Notes under the pieces: model-generated | What the model was told of the DNA's origin: nothing | What the model saw: only the letters and a program-made list of their open reading frames with translations | The model's database searches: none | NCBI GenBank assembly: GCA_005883405.1 | Contig: VBGG01000166.1 | Span: forward strand, 1-36,271 | DNA length: 36,271 nucleotides | Direction of reading: 5' to 3' | DNA from: Chloroflexota bacterium | Lineage (GTDB): Bacteria; Chloroflexota; UBA6077; CF-72 | Position numbers and translations under genes: made by a program | In this document: piece by piece, positions 9,442 to 17,948 of the stretch | Numbering within the stretch: position 1 is the stretch's first letter | How the letters are laid out: the number at the start of each line of letters is the position of its first letter

Positions 9442-9470
9442 TTGACAGAGCGCCGCGGCCACGCTAAGCT
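9442..9470 (+). promoter_or_regulatory. Candidate sigma70-type promoter of the sugar operon
   Basis: A perfect TTGACA (9442-9447) is separated by 17 bases from TAAGCT (9465-9470), a partial -10 match. It lies 55 bp upstream of the first operon gene and downstream of the divergent regulator start. A second -10-like sequence TAGAAT occurs at 9489-9494, but without a -35 at the right distance. No transcript data are available, so this is a sequence match only. Confidence 0.45.
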
Positions 9471-9490
9471 CGGCATATCCTTTCAGTATA

Positions 9491-9502
9491 GAATAATTAT
9501 TC
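9491..9502. promoter_or_regulatory. AT-rich perfect palindrome, candidate operator for the SorC regulator
   Basis: GAATAATTATTC is a perfect 12-bp palindrome in a strongly GC-rich neighbourhood. It sits between the divergent regulator and the sugar operon, just downstream of the candidate promoter and 10 bp before the ribosome site of the first gene. Position and symmetry suit a repressor site. The assignment to the SorC protein is an inference from adjacency. Confidence 0.45.
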
Positions 9503-9524
9503 AAGACCCATGAGGTGACCGGCC

Positions 9525-9695
9525 ATGGATCACGACCACGCTCAGCTCAGTGCACTGCCCAGTCTCGATGCCGACTACTACTTCGGCCGACCCAAGCTGT
9601 TCCTCACCCCCCGCGAGCTGGCCCGACTCACCCTGGTGCGTTCCAGGCTCGGCGAGACCCGCGACGAGCGCGAGACGGAAGCGCGCCGTGATTGA
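9525..9695 (+). CDS. 56-residue protein heading the sugar operon
   Basis: ATG 9525 follows a near-ideal ribosome site (GAGGTGA at 9512-9518, six-base spacing). The product begins MDHDHAQLSALPSLDADYYFG and continues with RPKLFLTPRELARLTLVRSRLG and a charged Arg/Glu/Asp tail. Its TGA (9693-9695) overlaps the GTG start of the transketolase subunit at 9688, implying translational coupling. The N-terminal DHDH could bind a metal. I recognise no family. A role as accessory or stabilising protein for the split transketolase is conceivable but not supported beyond position. Confidence 0.6.
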   Translation: MDHDHAQLSALPSLDADYYFGRPKLFLTPRELARLTLVRSRLGETRDERETEARRD

Positions 9696-10527
9696 TCGAC
9701 TCCAGCTCGAGCGGCTCAGGGAGCTCGCCACAGACATCCGCCGACGCGATCTGGAGATGGTCCACCGCGCGCGGCTCGGGCACATCGGGGGTGACCTGTC
9801 GGCGACGGACATTCTGGCCACGCTGTATTTCGCGGTGCTCAAGGTGGACCCCGAAGCGCCAGACTGGCCCGAGCGCGACCGCTTCATCCTGAGCAAAGGC
9901 CACTGCGCTGGAGCGCTGTACACCACGCTGGCCGAAAAAGGCTTCATCGAACGCGACGAGCTGCGTACCTACATGCAGCCACACTCGCGCCTCGGCGGCC
10001 ACCCCGACCGGACCAAGATGCCCGGCGTCGAAACCAACACCGGTCCACTCGGGCATGGGTTACCCGTCGCGGTTGGTTGCGCGCTGGGGGCCAAGATCGA
10101 CGGGGCCGCCTGGCGCACGTTTGTCTTGACCGGCGACGGTGAGCTCCAGGAAGGCAGCAACTGGGAGGCTGCGCTGTCCGCGGCGCACTACAAGCTGGAC
10201 AACCTGACCGTCGTTGTCGACCGCAATGGCCTCCAGCAGGGTGATTTCACGGAGCGCACGATGCATCTCGATCCTCTGCCCGACAAGTGGACTGCGTTCG
10301 GCTGGTCTGTCCGTGAAGTCAACGGGCACGATCACGCGGCGCTGCTGGACGTTTTCGATCAACTCCCCTTCCAGTGGGGCAAACCCAACTGCATCATCGC
10401 CCATACGCACAAGGGCCAGGGCGTTTCCTTCATGCGCGATCGGCCGGCCTGGCACCACCGCGTGCCCACCGACGCGGAGCTGGCCCATGCGCTCAGCGAG
10501 CTGAATGGGCACCGGGTGCTGGCATGA
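9688..10527 (+). CDS. Transketolase N-terminal subunit (probable apulose-4-phosphate transketolase subunit A)
   Basis: This 279-residue subunit carries the thiamine-diphosphate half of transketolase: GHIGGDLSATDILATLYF, the SKGHCAGALY segment, GPLGHGLPVAVG and the TPP/Mg motif GDGELQEGSNWEA, followed by NLTVVVDRNGLQQ. The translation start is GTG 9688, giving MIDRLQLERL, in overlap with the upstream small gene. Its stop overlaps the next start as ATGA (10524-10527). Split transketolases occur in many pathways. The neighbouring FGGY kinase and sugar isomerase match the D-apiose pathway, in which subunits A and B act on apulose 4-phosphate to give dihydroxyacetone phosphate and a longer ketose phosphate. 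The family call is firm; the substrate is inferred. Confidence 0.93.
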   Translation: MIDRLQLERLRELATDIRRRDLEMVHRARLGHIGGDLSATDILATLYFAVLKVDPEAPDWPERDRFILSKGHCAGALYTTLAEKGFIERDELRTYMQPHSRLGGHPDRTKMPGVETNTGPLGHGLPVAVGCALGAKIDGAAWRTFVLTGDGELQEGSNWEAALSAAHYKLDNLTVVVDRNGLQQGDFTERTMHLDPLPDKWTAFGWSVREVNGHDHAALLDVFDQLPFQWGKPNCIIAHTHKGQGVSFMRDRPAWHHRVPTDAELAHALSELNGHRVLA

Positions 10528-11471
10528 GTGCCCTGTTCGATTGTCGCGACGCTTTCGCCGAAGCGCTCGAAGACGTGGCGCTGCACGATCCGCGTATTTG
10601 TGCGGTGGTCAACGACTCGGTCGGCTCCAGTAAGATCGGCGATTTCGCCAGGCGATTTCCCGAGCGCCTGATCAACGTCGGCATCGCCGAACAGACCATG
10701 GTCGGGCTCGCCGCCGGACTGGCCAACGCCGGCAAGATCCCGTTCGTGTGCGCCGCCTCGTGCTTTCTCACCGGACGCGCGCTCGAGCAGATCAAAGCTG
10801 ACGTGGCCTACTCGGATGCCAACGTCAAGCTGTGCGGGATGAGCCCAGGCATGGCCTACGGCGAGCTGGGGCCCACGCATCACTCCATCGAGGATCTTGC
10901 CTGGACCCGCGCCATCGCCAACCTCACCGTGATTGTGCCGGCCGATCCGCTCGAGACCGACCAGGCGCTGCGCGTCGCGGCCGAGATGTATGGGCCGGTC
11001 TTTCTGCGCATCGCTCGCATGCCCGTGCCGGTGGTTCACGAAGATGGGTACCGCTTCACGATCGGTCGCGCCGATCAGCTCCGGCCTGGGCGCGATGTGA
11101 CGCTGATCGCGAACGGGACGATGGTCAGTCGGGCCCTCGACGGAGCCGAGCTCCTGGCTGTCGCTGGTGTCGATGCGCGCGTGCTGAACATGTCGACCGT
11201 CCGCCCGATCGATCGCGAGGCAATCATCGCCGCCGCGGCTGAAACGGGCCACATCGTGACCGTCGAAGAACACTCCGTGTACGGCGGCCTCGGCAGCGCC
11301 GTGGCGGAGGTGGTGTGCACGACACTGCCGGTGCCGATGCGCATCCTTGGTGTACCCGGTGTCTTTGCTCCCACCGGGTCAGTGAGCTGGTTGTTGGAGC
11401 ACTTCAACCTGACACCCACCGGTATTCGTGACGCGGCCTTCGAGCTGGTGGAGGCGCGGCTCGCGGCATGA
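10524..11471 (+). CDS. Transketolase C-terminal subunit (probable apulose-4-phosphate transketolase subunit B)
   Basis: The 315-residue product contains the pyrimidine-binding domain with the catalytic Glu in NVGIAEQTMVGLAAGLA and a segment equivalent to GPTHHSIEDLAW, and then the C-terminal transketolase domain with VEEHSVYGGLGSAVAEV. ATG 10524 overlaps the stop of the N-terminal subunit by 4 bp, which supports equimolar synthesis of the two chains. It in turn overlaps the kinase gene by 4 bp (11468-11471). A DXS-like or generic split transketolase is possible, but no C-terminal fusion or extra domain is seen. Substrate assignment rests on the operon. Confidence 0.93.
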   Translation: MSALFDCRDAFAEALEDVALHDPRICAVVNDSVGSSKIGDFARRFPERLINVGIAEQTMVGLAAGLANAGKIPFVCAASCFLTGRALEQIKADVAYSDANVKLCGMSPGMAYGELGPTHHSIEDLAWTRAIANLTVIVPADPLETDQALRVAAEMYGPVFLRIARMPVPVVHEDGYRFTIGRADQLRPGRDVTLIANGTMVSRALDGAELLAVAGVDARVLNMSTVRPIDREAIIAAAAETGHIVTVEEHSVYGGLGSAVAEVVCTTLPVPMRILGVPGVFAPTGSVSWLLEHFNLTPTGIRDAAFELVEARLAA

Positions 11472-12985
11472 GTGCCGACTGCATTCTGGCGATTGACCAG
11501 GGGACGACCAACACCAAAGCGATTCTGGTCGATGCCACAGGCGCGATCGTCGCTCAGGCCTCGCGGCCGGTGGCCGTGAGCTATCCCCAGCCTGCCTGGG
11601 TTGAACAGGACCCGCGCGTGCTCTGGTCCAGCGTGCAGCAAGCGATGGATGAGTGCCTCGTCGCAGTGTCAGCGGGCAGGCTGGCGGCGGTGGCGATCAC
11701 CAACCAACGCGAAACGATCCTCCTGTGGGACCGCCAAACGGGCGAACCGCTGGGACCGGCGGTTGTGTGGCAATGCCACCGCTCCGCTCCATTCTGCCAG
11801 GAGTTGTCGGCTCGCGGTCTCGAACCGTTCATCCGCGAGCGCACCGGTCTGACCATCGACCCGATGTTCTCCGCGGCGAAAGCTCGCTGGTTGCTGGCGC
11901 ACACGGCTGATGGATCGGAGCGCGCGGCGCGCGGTGAGCTGTGTCTGGGCACCGTCGACAGCTGGTTGCTGTGGAATCTTACCGGGGGCGGGGTCCACGC
12001 GTGCGATGTCACCAACGCATCGCGCACGCAGCTCTTCGATATCCACAACTTGCGCTGGGACACGGAGCTCGCGGACCTGTTTGGAGTGCCACTCGCCGCG
12101 CTTCCTGAAGTGAAGCCATCCAGCGCATCGTTCGGCGCAACGGTTGCACTGAATACGCTGCCTGCCAACGTGCCGGTTGCCAGCATGATCGGCGATTCGC
12201 ACGCGGCGCTGTTTGGCCACGCGGCATTCCGACCTGGCGGGGTGAAGGCGACCTACGGCACCGGCTCGTCGCTGATGGCTTCCACGCCCACCGCCGTCCG
12301 GTCGGAGCGCGGCCTTTCGACGACCATCGCCTGGGCGCGCGACCGCCTCGACCATGCAACGTACGCCCTCGAAGGCAACATCTATGCCACCGGAGCGGCA
12401 GTCGCCTGGCTCGCTGACATCCTTGGGCGTGGCGACTCCGCCGAGGGCATCGAGCGCCTGGCGAGCCAGGTACCGGATTCGGGCAGCGTCTATTTCGTGC
12501 CGGCGCTGGTCGGGCTCGGCGCACCGTACTGGAACGACGCCGCGCGCGGGATGATCAGCGGACTGGTGGGCGGCACCCGCCCGGCTCACCTTGCGCGAGC
12601 CACGCTGGAGTCGATCGCGTATCAGGTACGCGACGTGCTGGATGCGCTGGTACAGGATGTCGGCTTCGAGCCAGGCTGCCTCCTGGCGGATGGCGGCGGC
12701 AGCCGTAACGACCTGCTGATGCAAATCCAGGCCGACATTGTCGGGTTGCCGGTGATCCGCAGTGCGTCGGCTGAGCTGTCCGCGCTCGGGGCGGCCTGGC
12801 TGGCCGGTCTGGCCATCGGACTGTGGTCATCGGAGGACGAGCTCGAGACGCTGGTACCGGCCGGCGATCGGTTTGAACCGCGGCTGTCAGCGGTTGAGCG
12901 CGAGGCGCGTATTGCGGGCTGGCAGCAAGCCGTCGCGTGCACATTGTTCGACGCCACTCGGCGTGCACAGCAGAGAAAGGGGTGA
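11468..12985 (+). CDS. FGGY-family carbohydrate kinase (probable apulose kinase; glycerol-kinase-like)
   Basis: This 505-residue kinase has the N-terminal phosphate motif ILAIDQGTTNTKAIL, AITNQRETILLWD, the GDSHAALFGHAAF and TYGTGSSLM segments, and the adenosine motif LLADGGGSRNDLLMQ. The sequence style (AVVWQCHRSA, LTIDPMFSAAK) is close to glycerol and xylulose kinases. FGGY proteins phosphorylate sugars or polyols. Between a split transketolase and a TIM-barrel isomerase gene, phosphorylation of a ketose such as apulose is the best reading. A true glycerol kinase is less likely because no glycerol genes are nearby. The start overlaps the upstream stop by 4 bp. Confidence 0.93.
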   Translation: MSADCILAIDQGTTNTKAILVDATGAIVAQASRPVAVSYPQPAWVEQDPRVLWSSVQQAMDECLVAVSAGRLAAVAITNQRETILLWDRQTGEPLGPAVVWQCHRSAPFCQELSARGLEPFIRERTGLTIDPMFSAAKARWLLAHTADGSERAARGELCLGTVDSWLLWNLTGGGVHACDVTNASRTQLFDIHNLRWDTELADLFGVPLAALPEVKPSSASFGATVALNTLPANVPVASMIGDSHAALFGHAAFRPGGVKATYGTGSSLMASTPTAVRSERGLSTTIAWARDRLDHATYALEGNIYATGAAVAWLADILGRGDSAEGIERLASQVPDSGSVYFVPALVGLGAPYWNDAARGMISGLVGGTRPAHLARATLESIAYQVRDVLDALVQDVGFEPGCLLADGGGSRNDLLMQIQADIVGLPVIRSASAELSALGAAWLAGLAIGLWSSEDELETLVPAGDRFEPRLSAVEREARIAGWQQAVACTLFDATRRAQQRKG

Positions 12986-12987
12986 GT

Positions 12988-13963
12988 GTGGACAACCTGC
13001 GTTTTGGGGCCGGAATCTGGCTTTTCGGACAGATGGTGGATCGCTACGCGACCGACGCCTACGGTCCGCCAGTCAGCACATTGGAAGCGATCGACCGCGC
13101 GGGCCAGGTCGGTGAGCTCGACGTGCTTGATGTCAATTATCCCTTCACCGACGCGTCGATCACGGTCGAAGATGTAAAGAGGGCGCTGGAGCGCAGCGAT
13201 TACGCCGCACCTCTACATGCGCGAGTTCCGCATTGGCAGTTTTACGCACCCCGACGCGGCGGTGCGGCGAAAGGCGATCGATCTGGGCAAACGGGCAATC
13301 GGAGTCGCCCGCGCGCTCGACGCGGCGTACGTGAAGTTCTGGCCGGGTCAGGATGGTTTCGACTACCCGTTCCAGGTCGACTACATGCAGATCTGGGACT
13401 ACGCCATCAATGGCGTGCGCGAAGTGGCCGCGGCGGACCCCGCGATGCAATTTGCGATTGAGTACAAGTTCAAAGAGCCGCGCACGCACATGCTCTTCAG
13501 CACCGCGGCGCGCACGCTCTTGGCGATTCAGGAGATGCGCGTTGACAACGTTGGCATCGTACTCGATCTCGGCCACTCCCTTTTTGCAAAAGAGACGCCT
13601 GCCGAAGCCGTCCAGCTGGTTGCACGTCACGGGAAGTTGGTCAGTGTCGAGATGAATGACAACTGGCGCGAGTGGGATGATGACCTGGCGGCTGGTTCCG
13701 TCCACCTGATCGAGACGCTGGAGTTCCTCACGGCGCTGCGTCGGATCGGCTGGACTGGTGAATGGCTGCTGGATCAATTTCCATTCCGCGAAGATGCCGT
13801 CGAGGCAGCGCGTGCAAGTATCCGTCGGTTGCGAGCGATGGATCGGCTGCTCGACCGCCTGGATGTGACGGTACTGGCCGAGGCGCAAGCGCGACAGGAC
13901 GCGCTTGCCGCCCAGAATCTTGTCTACGAGCTGCTGCTGGGCGAACTGGCGGTGGCAGCGTGA
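12988..13963 (+). pseudogene. Xylose-isomerase-like TIM-barrel sugar isomerase, frameshifted (probable D-apiose isomerase)
   Basis: Start at GTG 12988 has AAAGG at 12976-12980. The N-terminal part (LRFGAGIWLFGQMVDRYA, PPVSTLEAIDRAG) reads in one frame to about 13195. From about 13193 the continuation AAITPHLYMREF, then RIGSFTHPD and all downstream sequence, is in the next frame, to TGA 13963. C-terminal motifs include YVKFWPGQDGFDYPF, a metal-type Glu in FAIEYKFKEPR, Asp/His in VLDLGHSLFAKE, and SVEMNDNW. The two parts total about 325 residues, near full length, but the join seems short by a few residues, suggesting a small out-of-frame deletion or a sequencing error. The protein would convert an aldose to a ketose, feeding the kinase and transketolase. 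Confidence 0.8.
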
Positions 13964-13992
13964 AGCACTCTGTACAGGGAGGGAATTCGATC

Positions 13993-16011
13993 GTGGTGAA
14001 TATGGTCCGGCTTACACGGCTCCTGTTTGGGCCAATCGTCGTAGTGGGTCTTGTTGCTGGTTGTGCGCAATCGCCCCAGGTGACCCCCGCGGGCCCTACC
14101 GCCGGCGCGGCCGCGGTCGGCGGTGCGGCTCCTACTGCAGCGGTCGCAGCCAATCCGGTTGGTGGCGGGGCGAGTGCGACGACCGAAGTCGGCACGCCGC
14201 GCAACGAAACGCTCATTGTCCAGACGTTCGACGGCAAGACAGATAACCCGTCGAATATGAATCCTCTTTCCGGCAGTTATTCGATCTGGCGCGGCTTCCG
14301 CGAATTGGGCTGGGGTTATTTATGGGAGATGGATACGGCCAGCGGCAAGTCCTACCCCGAACTGGCAGCCGAGCTGCCGAAGGTGCTCGACGACCAACAC
14401 ACCCAATTCCAGATTTCGTTGAAACCGGGCATCTACTGGAGTGATGGGGTCGAGTTCAGCGCCGACGACGTCATCTACACGCTCGATACCTACATGGCGG
14501 GCAAGGGCAAGCTGACCTACTTTGGTGTGCCCGTCATCAACGGCTACGTCAAATCCTACAAGAAGATCGACAACTACACGCTCGAAATCGACACCACACA
14601 CCCGGCGTATGACTTCGGGACGACGCTGGGGGTCTACACCTGGGGCTCGGCATTCAACATCGTCCCGAAGCACATCTTCGAAAAGGAATCCGACCTGGCG
14701 GCCTTCAAGAACACCAATCCGGTGACGCTGGGCGCCTACACGATCAAGTCGTTCGATCCAAACGGTCAGTGGCATCTCTGGCAGCGGCGCGACGACTGGC
14801 AGCGCTCGGCTACCGGCGCGCTGGGTGAGCCGGCGGCGAAGTACGTGTTCTACAAGAACTTCGGCGATGAGCAAACGCGCACGTTGGCGTTTATCAAGAA
14901 CGAGTACGACGTCGACACATTCATGAGCCCGGATAGCATCGCCGCCGCGCAGAAGCAGAACCCGAAGATTGCGACCTTCTCGAAAACACTGCCCTTCCAC
15001 GACATGGGCGACGCCTGCTCGTACGGCATCCTCATGAACCAGCAGAAGGCGCCGTTGGACAACCCGAACGTTCGCTGGGCGCTGGCGCTGTCGCTCGACC
15101 TGCAGAGCGTTGGCATCAACGCAATGAGCGGCCAGTTCCGGGCATCTTCGGAGCCGATGCCGGATACGCAGATCACCCGCCCGGCCTACTTCGATTCGAT
15201 GCAACAGTGGCTCACCGACCTGAAGCTGCCGGATGGTTATCAGCCGTACAACCCGAACTTCGGCGCGCAGATGGCCAGCAAGCTGGGCGACATGGGCATG
15301 GACGAATCAACACTGCCCAAGGGCGATGACGTGAGCAAGAGCTTCGGCCTCGGCTGGTGGAAGGCTGACACGACCGAGGCCCAGAAGCTGATGGCTTCGG
15401 CGGGCTATACGAAGGGCGCGGACGGCTTCTACGCCGGACCGGACGGCACGACGTGGCAAGTGGAGCTGGTCATCCCCAGTGACTGGAACAAGGTCATGCA
15501 GCGCGTCGGGTTCTCGATCGCCGATGCCTGGACCAAGGCTGGCTTCAAGGTGAACGCCCGCCAGGTAGACAACGGCGAGTTCACCAAGGTGCAGAACACC
15601 AATGCGTTGCTCACCACGATGGTCAACTGGTCCACCAGCTGCGTCTTCAATACCAACTATTTGAATAGCTGGCGCTCATTCCAGAAGGAAAACCTGAAGG
15701 AGCCCGACTCGAACGACGCGATCACCGGCAACGCCGACCGGATTACTGATCAGAAGGTCTTCGACCTGATCACCAGGGCTTCTTCGATGGACCAGTCGAC
15801 GCCCGAGTTCGTCGACACCGGCCGGCAGGTCATCCAGGAGATGATCCAGAACATGGAATACATCAACATGATGAACATTCCGACCACCATCCCGACCAAC
15901 GGGGCGTACTGGACGAATTTCCCGAAGGCCGAGAACGCCTACGCGGTCCCCTACACCTGGTGGAGCTCGTTCAAGAAGATTCTGGTCAACATTAAGCCCA
16001 CGGCGCAGTAA
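13993..16011 (+). CDS. ABC transporter substrate-binding lipoprotein (SBP family 5, Opp/Dpp type)
   Basis: GTG 13993 is supported by GGGAGGG (13977-13983). The 672-residue protein has a lipoprotein signal with hydrophobic segment and lipobox LVAGC (Cys near residue 23), then an Ala/Gly/Pro/Thr linker, then a family-5 domain: ISLKPGIYWSDGVEFSADDVIYTLDTY, YTIKSFDPNGQWHLW, AFIKNEYDVDTF, NPNVRWALALSLD, and a WSSFKKILVNIKP terminus. Family 5 binds peptides, nickel, or oligosaccharides. With sugar-catabolic genes and a glycosidase in the same operon, an oligosaccharide or glycoside ligand is the likely choice. It has a high Trp/Tyr content, as expected for sugar binding. Confidence 0.93.
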   Translation: MVNMVRLTRLLFGPIVVVGLVAGCAQSPQVTPAGPTAGAAAVGGAAPTAAVAANPVGGGASATTEVGTPRNETLIVQTFDGKTDNPSNMNPLSGSYSIWRGFRELGWGYLWEMDTASGKSYPELAAELPKVLDDQHTQFQISLKPGIYWSDGVEFSADDVIYTLDTYMAGKGKLTYFGVPVINGYVKSYKKIDNYTLEIDTTHPAYDFGTTLGVYTWGSAFNIVPKHIFEKESDLAAFKNTNPVTLGAYTIKSFDPNGQWHLWQRRDDWQRSATGALGEPAAKYVFYKNFGDEQTRTLAFIKNEYDVDTFMSPDSIAAAQKQNPKIATFSKTLPFHDMGDACSYGILMNQQKAPLDNPNVRWALALSLDLQSVGINAMSGQFRASSEPMPDTQITRPAYFDSMQQWLTDLKLPDGYQPYNPNFGAQMASKLGDMGMDESTLPKGDDVSKSFGLGWWKADTTEAQKLMASAGYTKGADGFYAGPDGTTWQVELVIPSDWNKVMQRVGFSIADAWTKAGFKVNARQVDNGEFTKVQNTNALLTTMVNWSTSCVFNTNYLNSWRSFQKENLKEPDSNDAITGNADRITDQKVFDLITRASSMDQSTPEFVDTGRQVIQEMIQNMEYINMMNIPTTIPTNGAYWTNFPKAENAYAVPYTWWSSFKKILVNIKPTAQ

Positions 16012-16038
16012 CAGATCAGAAAGGAGGAGGTGGGGCAG

Positions 16039-17043
16039 ATGAAACTGGCTCAATACGTACTGCAACGGTTTGTGACGTATCTCGCGGTCCTCTTCATCGG
16101 CATCACGATCACGTTCTTCCTGCCCCGCCTCATGCCGGGCGACCCGATCAATAACTACATCTCGCAGGTGCAGTCGCGCGCGGGGCAGACACTCAGTCCG
16201 GAGGCCACCCAGCAGTTGCGTGACTCGCTGGCCCAGTTGTACGGCCTGCAAGGCGATCTCTTCACGCAGTACCTCGGCTTCCTCAGCCGCGTGTTCCTGC
16301 ACTTCGATTTTGGCCCGTCGTTCACGTCGTATCCCGAGCCGGTGTCGACGATCCTGCTCACAGCTCTGCCGTGGACGGCTGGACTGCTGCTGACTACGAC
16401 GCTCATATCCTGGCTGCTCGGCAACCTGATCGGATTGGTGGCTGGCTACTTCAACAAGCATCCGGCGGCCACGGTGCTGGAGATCTTCGGCATCGTTCTC
16501 TACCCGATTCCGTATTACATCGTGGCACTCACCGTCATTGTGGTGCTTGCCTTCGTCTTTCCGATCTTTCCACTGACGCCGACGTTTCTGCCGGGCGCTG
16601 AAACGTTCGCCAGGATCGGCTCGATCCTCTACAACTCCTTCTTGCCGGCGCTGACCCTGGTGCTGGCCGGGTTCGGCTGGAACATCCTGAGCATGAAGGC
16701 GCTGGCCGTGGCTACCAAAGAGGAGCCGTACGTTCAGTTCGCGCGGTTGAAAGGGACGCCCGACTGGACGCGGATGACCGGCTATGTCTTCCGTAACGCG
16801 CTGCTGCCACAGGTGACGGCGCTGGTCCTTTCACTCGGCACGATTTTCAACGGTGCCCTGCTCACCGAGATGCTTTTCACCTATCCGGGGGTTGGACTGC
16901 TGATGCGCACGGCAGCGGGAGCCGGCGACTACAACCTGTTGTACGGTGCGATTACCATGGCCATCATCGCGGTGGCGACCGCGGCCTTTGTGCTCGATCT
17001 GTGCTATCCGCTCTTAGACCCACGCATTCGACTGGCGAGGTGA
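16039..17043 (+). CDS. ABC transporter permease, DppB/OppB type
   Basis: ATG 16039 is chosen because the AGGAGG at 16025-16030 lies 8 bases upstream; the GTG at 16030 overlaps it. The 334-residue membrane protein opens with LAQYVLQRFVTYLAVLFIGITITFFLPRLMPGDP, the typical first helix and following GDP motif of OppB-type permeases. It carries the EAA-like cytoplasmic loop (EPYVQFARLKGTPDWT, then RNALLPQVTALVLSLG) and further helices. It ends at TGA 17043, which is part of the next gene's ribosome site (GAGGTGA at 17037-17043). Confidence 0.94.
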   Translation: MKLAQYVLQRFVTYLAVLFIGITITFFLPRLMPGDPINNYISQVQSRAGQTLSPEATQQLRDSLAQLYGLQGDLFTQYLGFLSRVFLHFDFGPSFTSYPEPVSTILLTALPWTAGLLLTTTLISWLLGNLIGLVAGYFNKHPAATVLEIFGIVLYPIPYYIVALTVIVVLAFVFPIFPLTPTFLPGAETFARIGSILYNSFLPALTLVLAGFGWNILSMKALAVATKEEPYVQFARLKGTPDWTRMTGYVFRNALLPQVTALVLSLGTIFNGALLTEMLFTYPGVGLLMRTAAGAGDYNLLYGAITMAIIAVATAAFVLDLCYPLLDPRIRLAR

Positions 17044-17048
17044 CCGAG

Positions 17049-17948
17049 ATGAGACAAAGTGTTGCCCTGCCTCGAGGCGTCCAGTTCAAGCCGCGTGTCG
17101 GGGCTCCGTCGCGACGCCGGCGCCCGAAGCTGAACGCCCGACTGTACGTCGGCCTCAGCATCATCGCCATCTTCATCCTGAGTAGCTTTCTGTTGCCGTT
17201 GCTCAACTCCGTCGACCCGGCGGAGCAAGGCACGTATCTGAAGAATCTGCCAATCAGCGGCAGACATCTGCTCGGTACGACCGCGCTCGGACAGGACATC
17301 TTCTGGTTCCTGGTGACCGCCATCCGCAACTCGCTGCTCCTTGGCGTGGGGGTAAGCCTGGGGGTGACGGTGATCTCCACATTTCTTGGCCTGAGCGCGG
17401 GTTTCATCGGTGGCTGGTACGAGCGCATCGTGGTCATCTTCATCGATACGTTCATCACCATTCCGGTACTGCCCATCCTGATCGTGGTCGGAGCGCTGGT
17501 GCGCGGGAACACGTCGTTCGCCATCGTCGGCGTCATCCTGATCTGTTTTGGTTGGGCCTGGAACGCGCGCACCATCCGCTCCATGGCGTTGTCGCTGCGC
17601 GAGCGCGAGTTCGTCAACATGGCTCGCTTCTCGGGGGCCAGCACCATGGACATCATCTATCGCGAAATCTTTCCGTACGTCTACGCCTACATGGTCGTCG
17701 GCTTCATCAACACCATCCTGTTCGCGATCAATACCGAGGCGGCGCTGGCAGTCATCGGCCTGTCGAAAGTGCAGGTTCCAACACTAGGATCGATCATCTT
17801 CTGGGCACTGAACTACAACGCGCTGATGATCGGCCAGACCGCCTGGATCATCGCGCCAATCGCGGCGTCTGTGGTCCTCTTCCTGGGGCTGTTCCTGACG
17901 TCGACCGGGTACAACCAGCTGTTTGCGGAGAGGCGGGGGGTCGCATGA
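17049..17948 (+). CDS. ABC transporter permease, DppC/OppC type
   Basis: ATG 17049 lies five bases after GAGGTGA. The 299-residue protein has a basic cytoplasmic N-terminus (SRRRRPKLNAR), a first helix, the conserved HLLGTTALGQDIFW motif of OppC-type permeases, and the EAA loop (REREFVNMARFSGASTMDIIYREIFPYV). It pairs with the upstream permease to form the channel. The stop overlaps the following ATPase start as ATGA at 17945-17948. Confidence 0.94.
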   Translation: MRQSVALPRGVQFKPRVGAPSRRRRPKLNARLYVGLSIIAIFILSSFLLPLLNSVDPAEQGTYLKNLPISGRHLLGTTALGQDIFWFLVTAIRNSLLLGVGVSLGVTVISTFLGLSAGFIGGWYERIVVIFIDTFITIPVLPILIVVGALVRGNTSFAIVGVILICFGWAWNARTIRSMALSLREREFVNMARFSGASTMDIIYREIFPYVYAYMVVGFINTILFAINTEAALAVIGLSKVQVPTLGSIIFWALNYNALMIGQTAWIIAPIAASVVLFLGLFLTSTGYNQLFAERRGVA

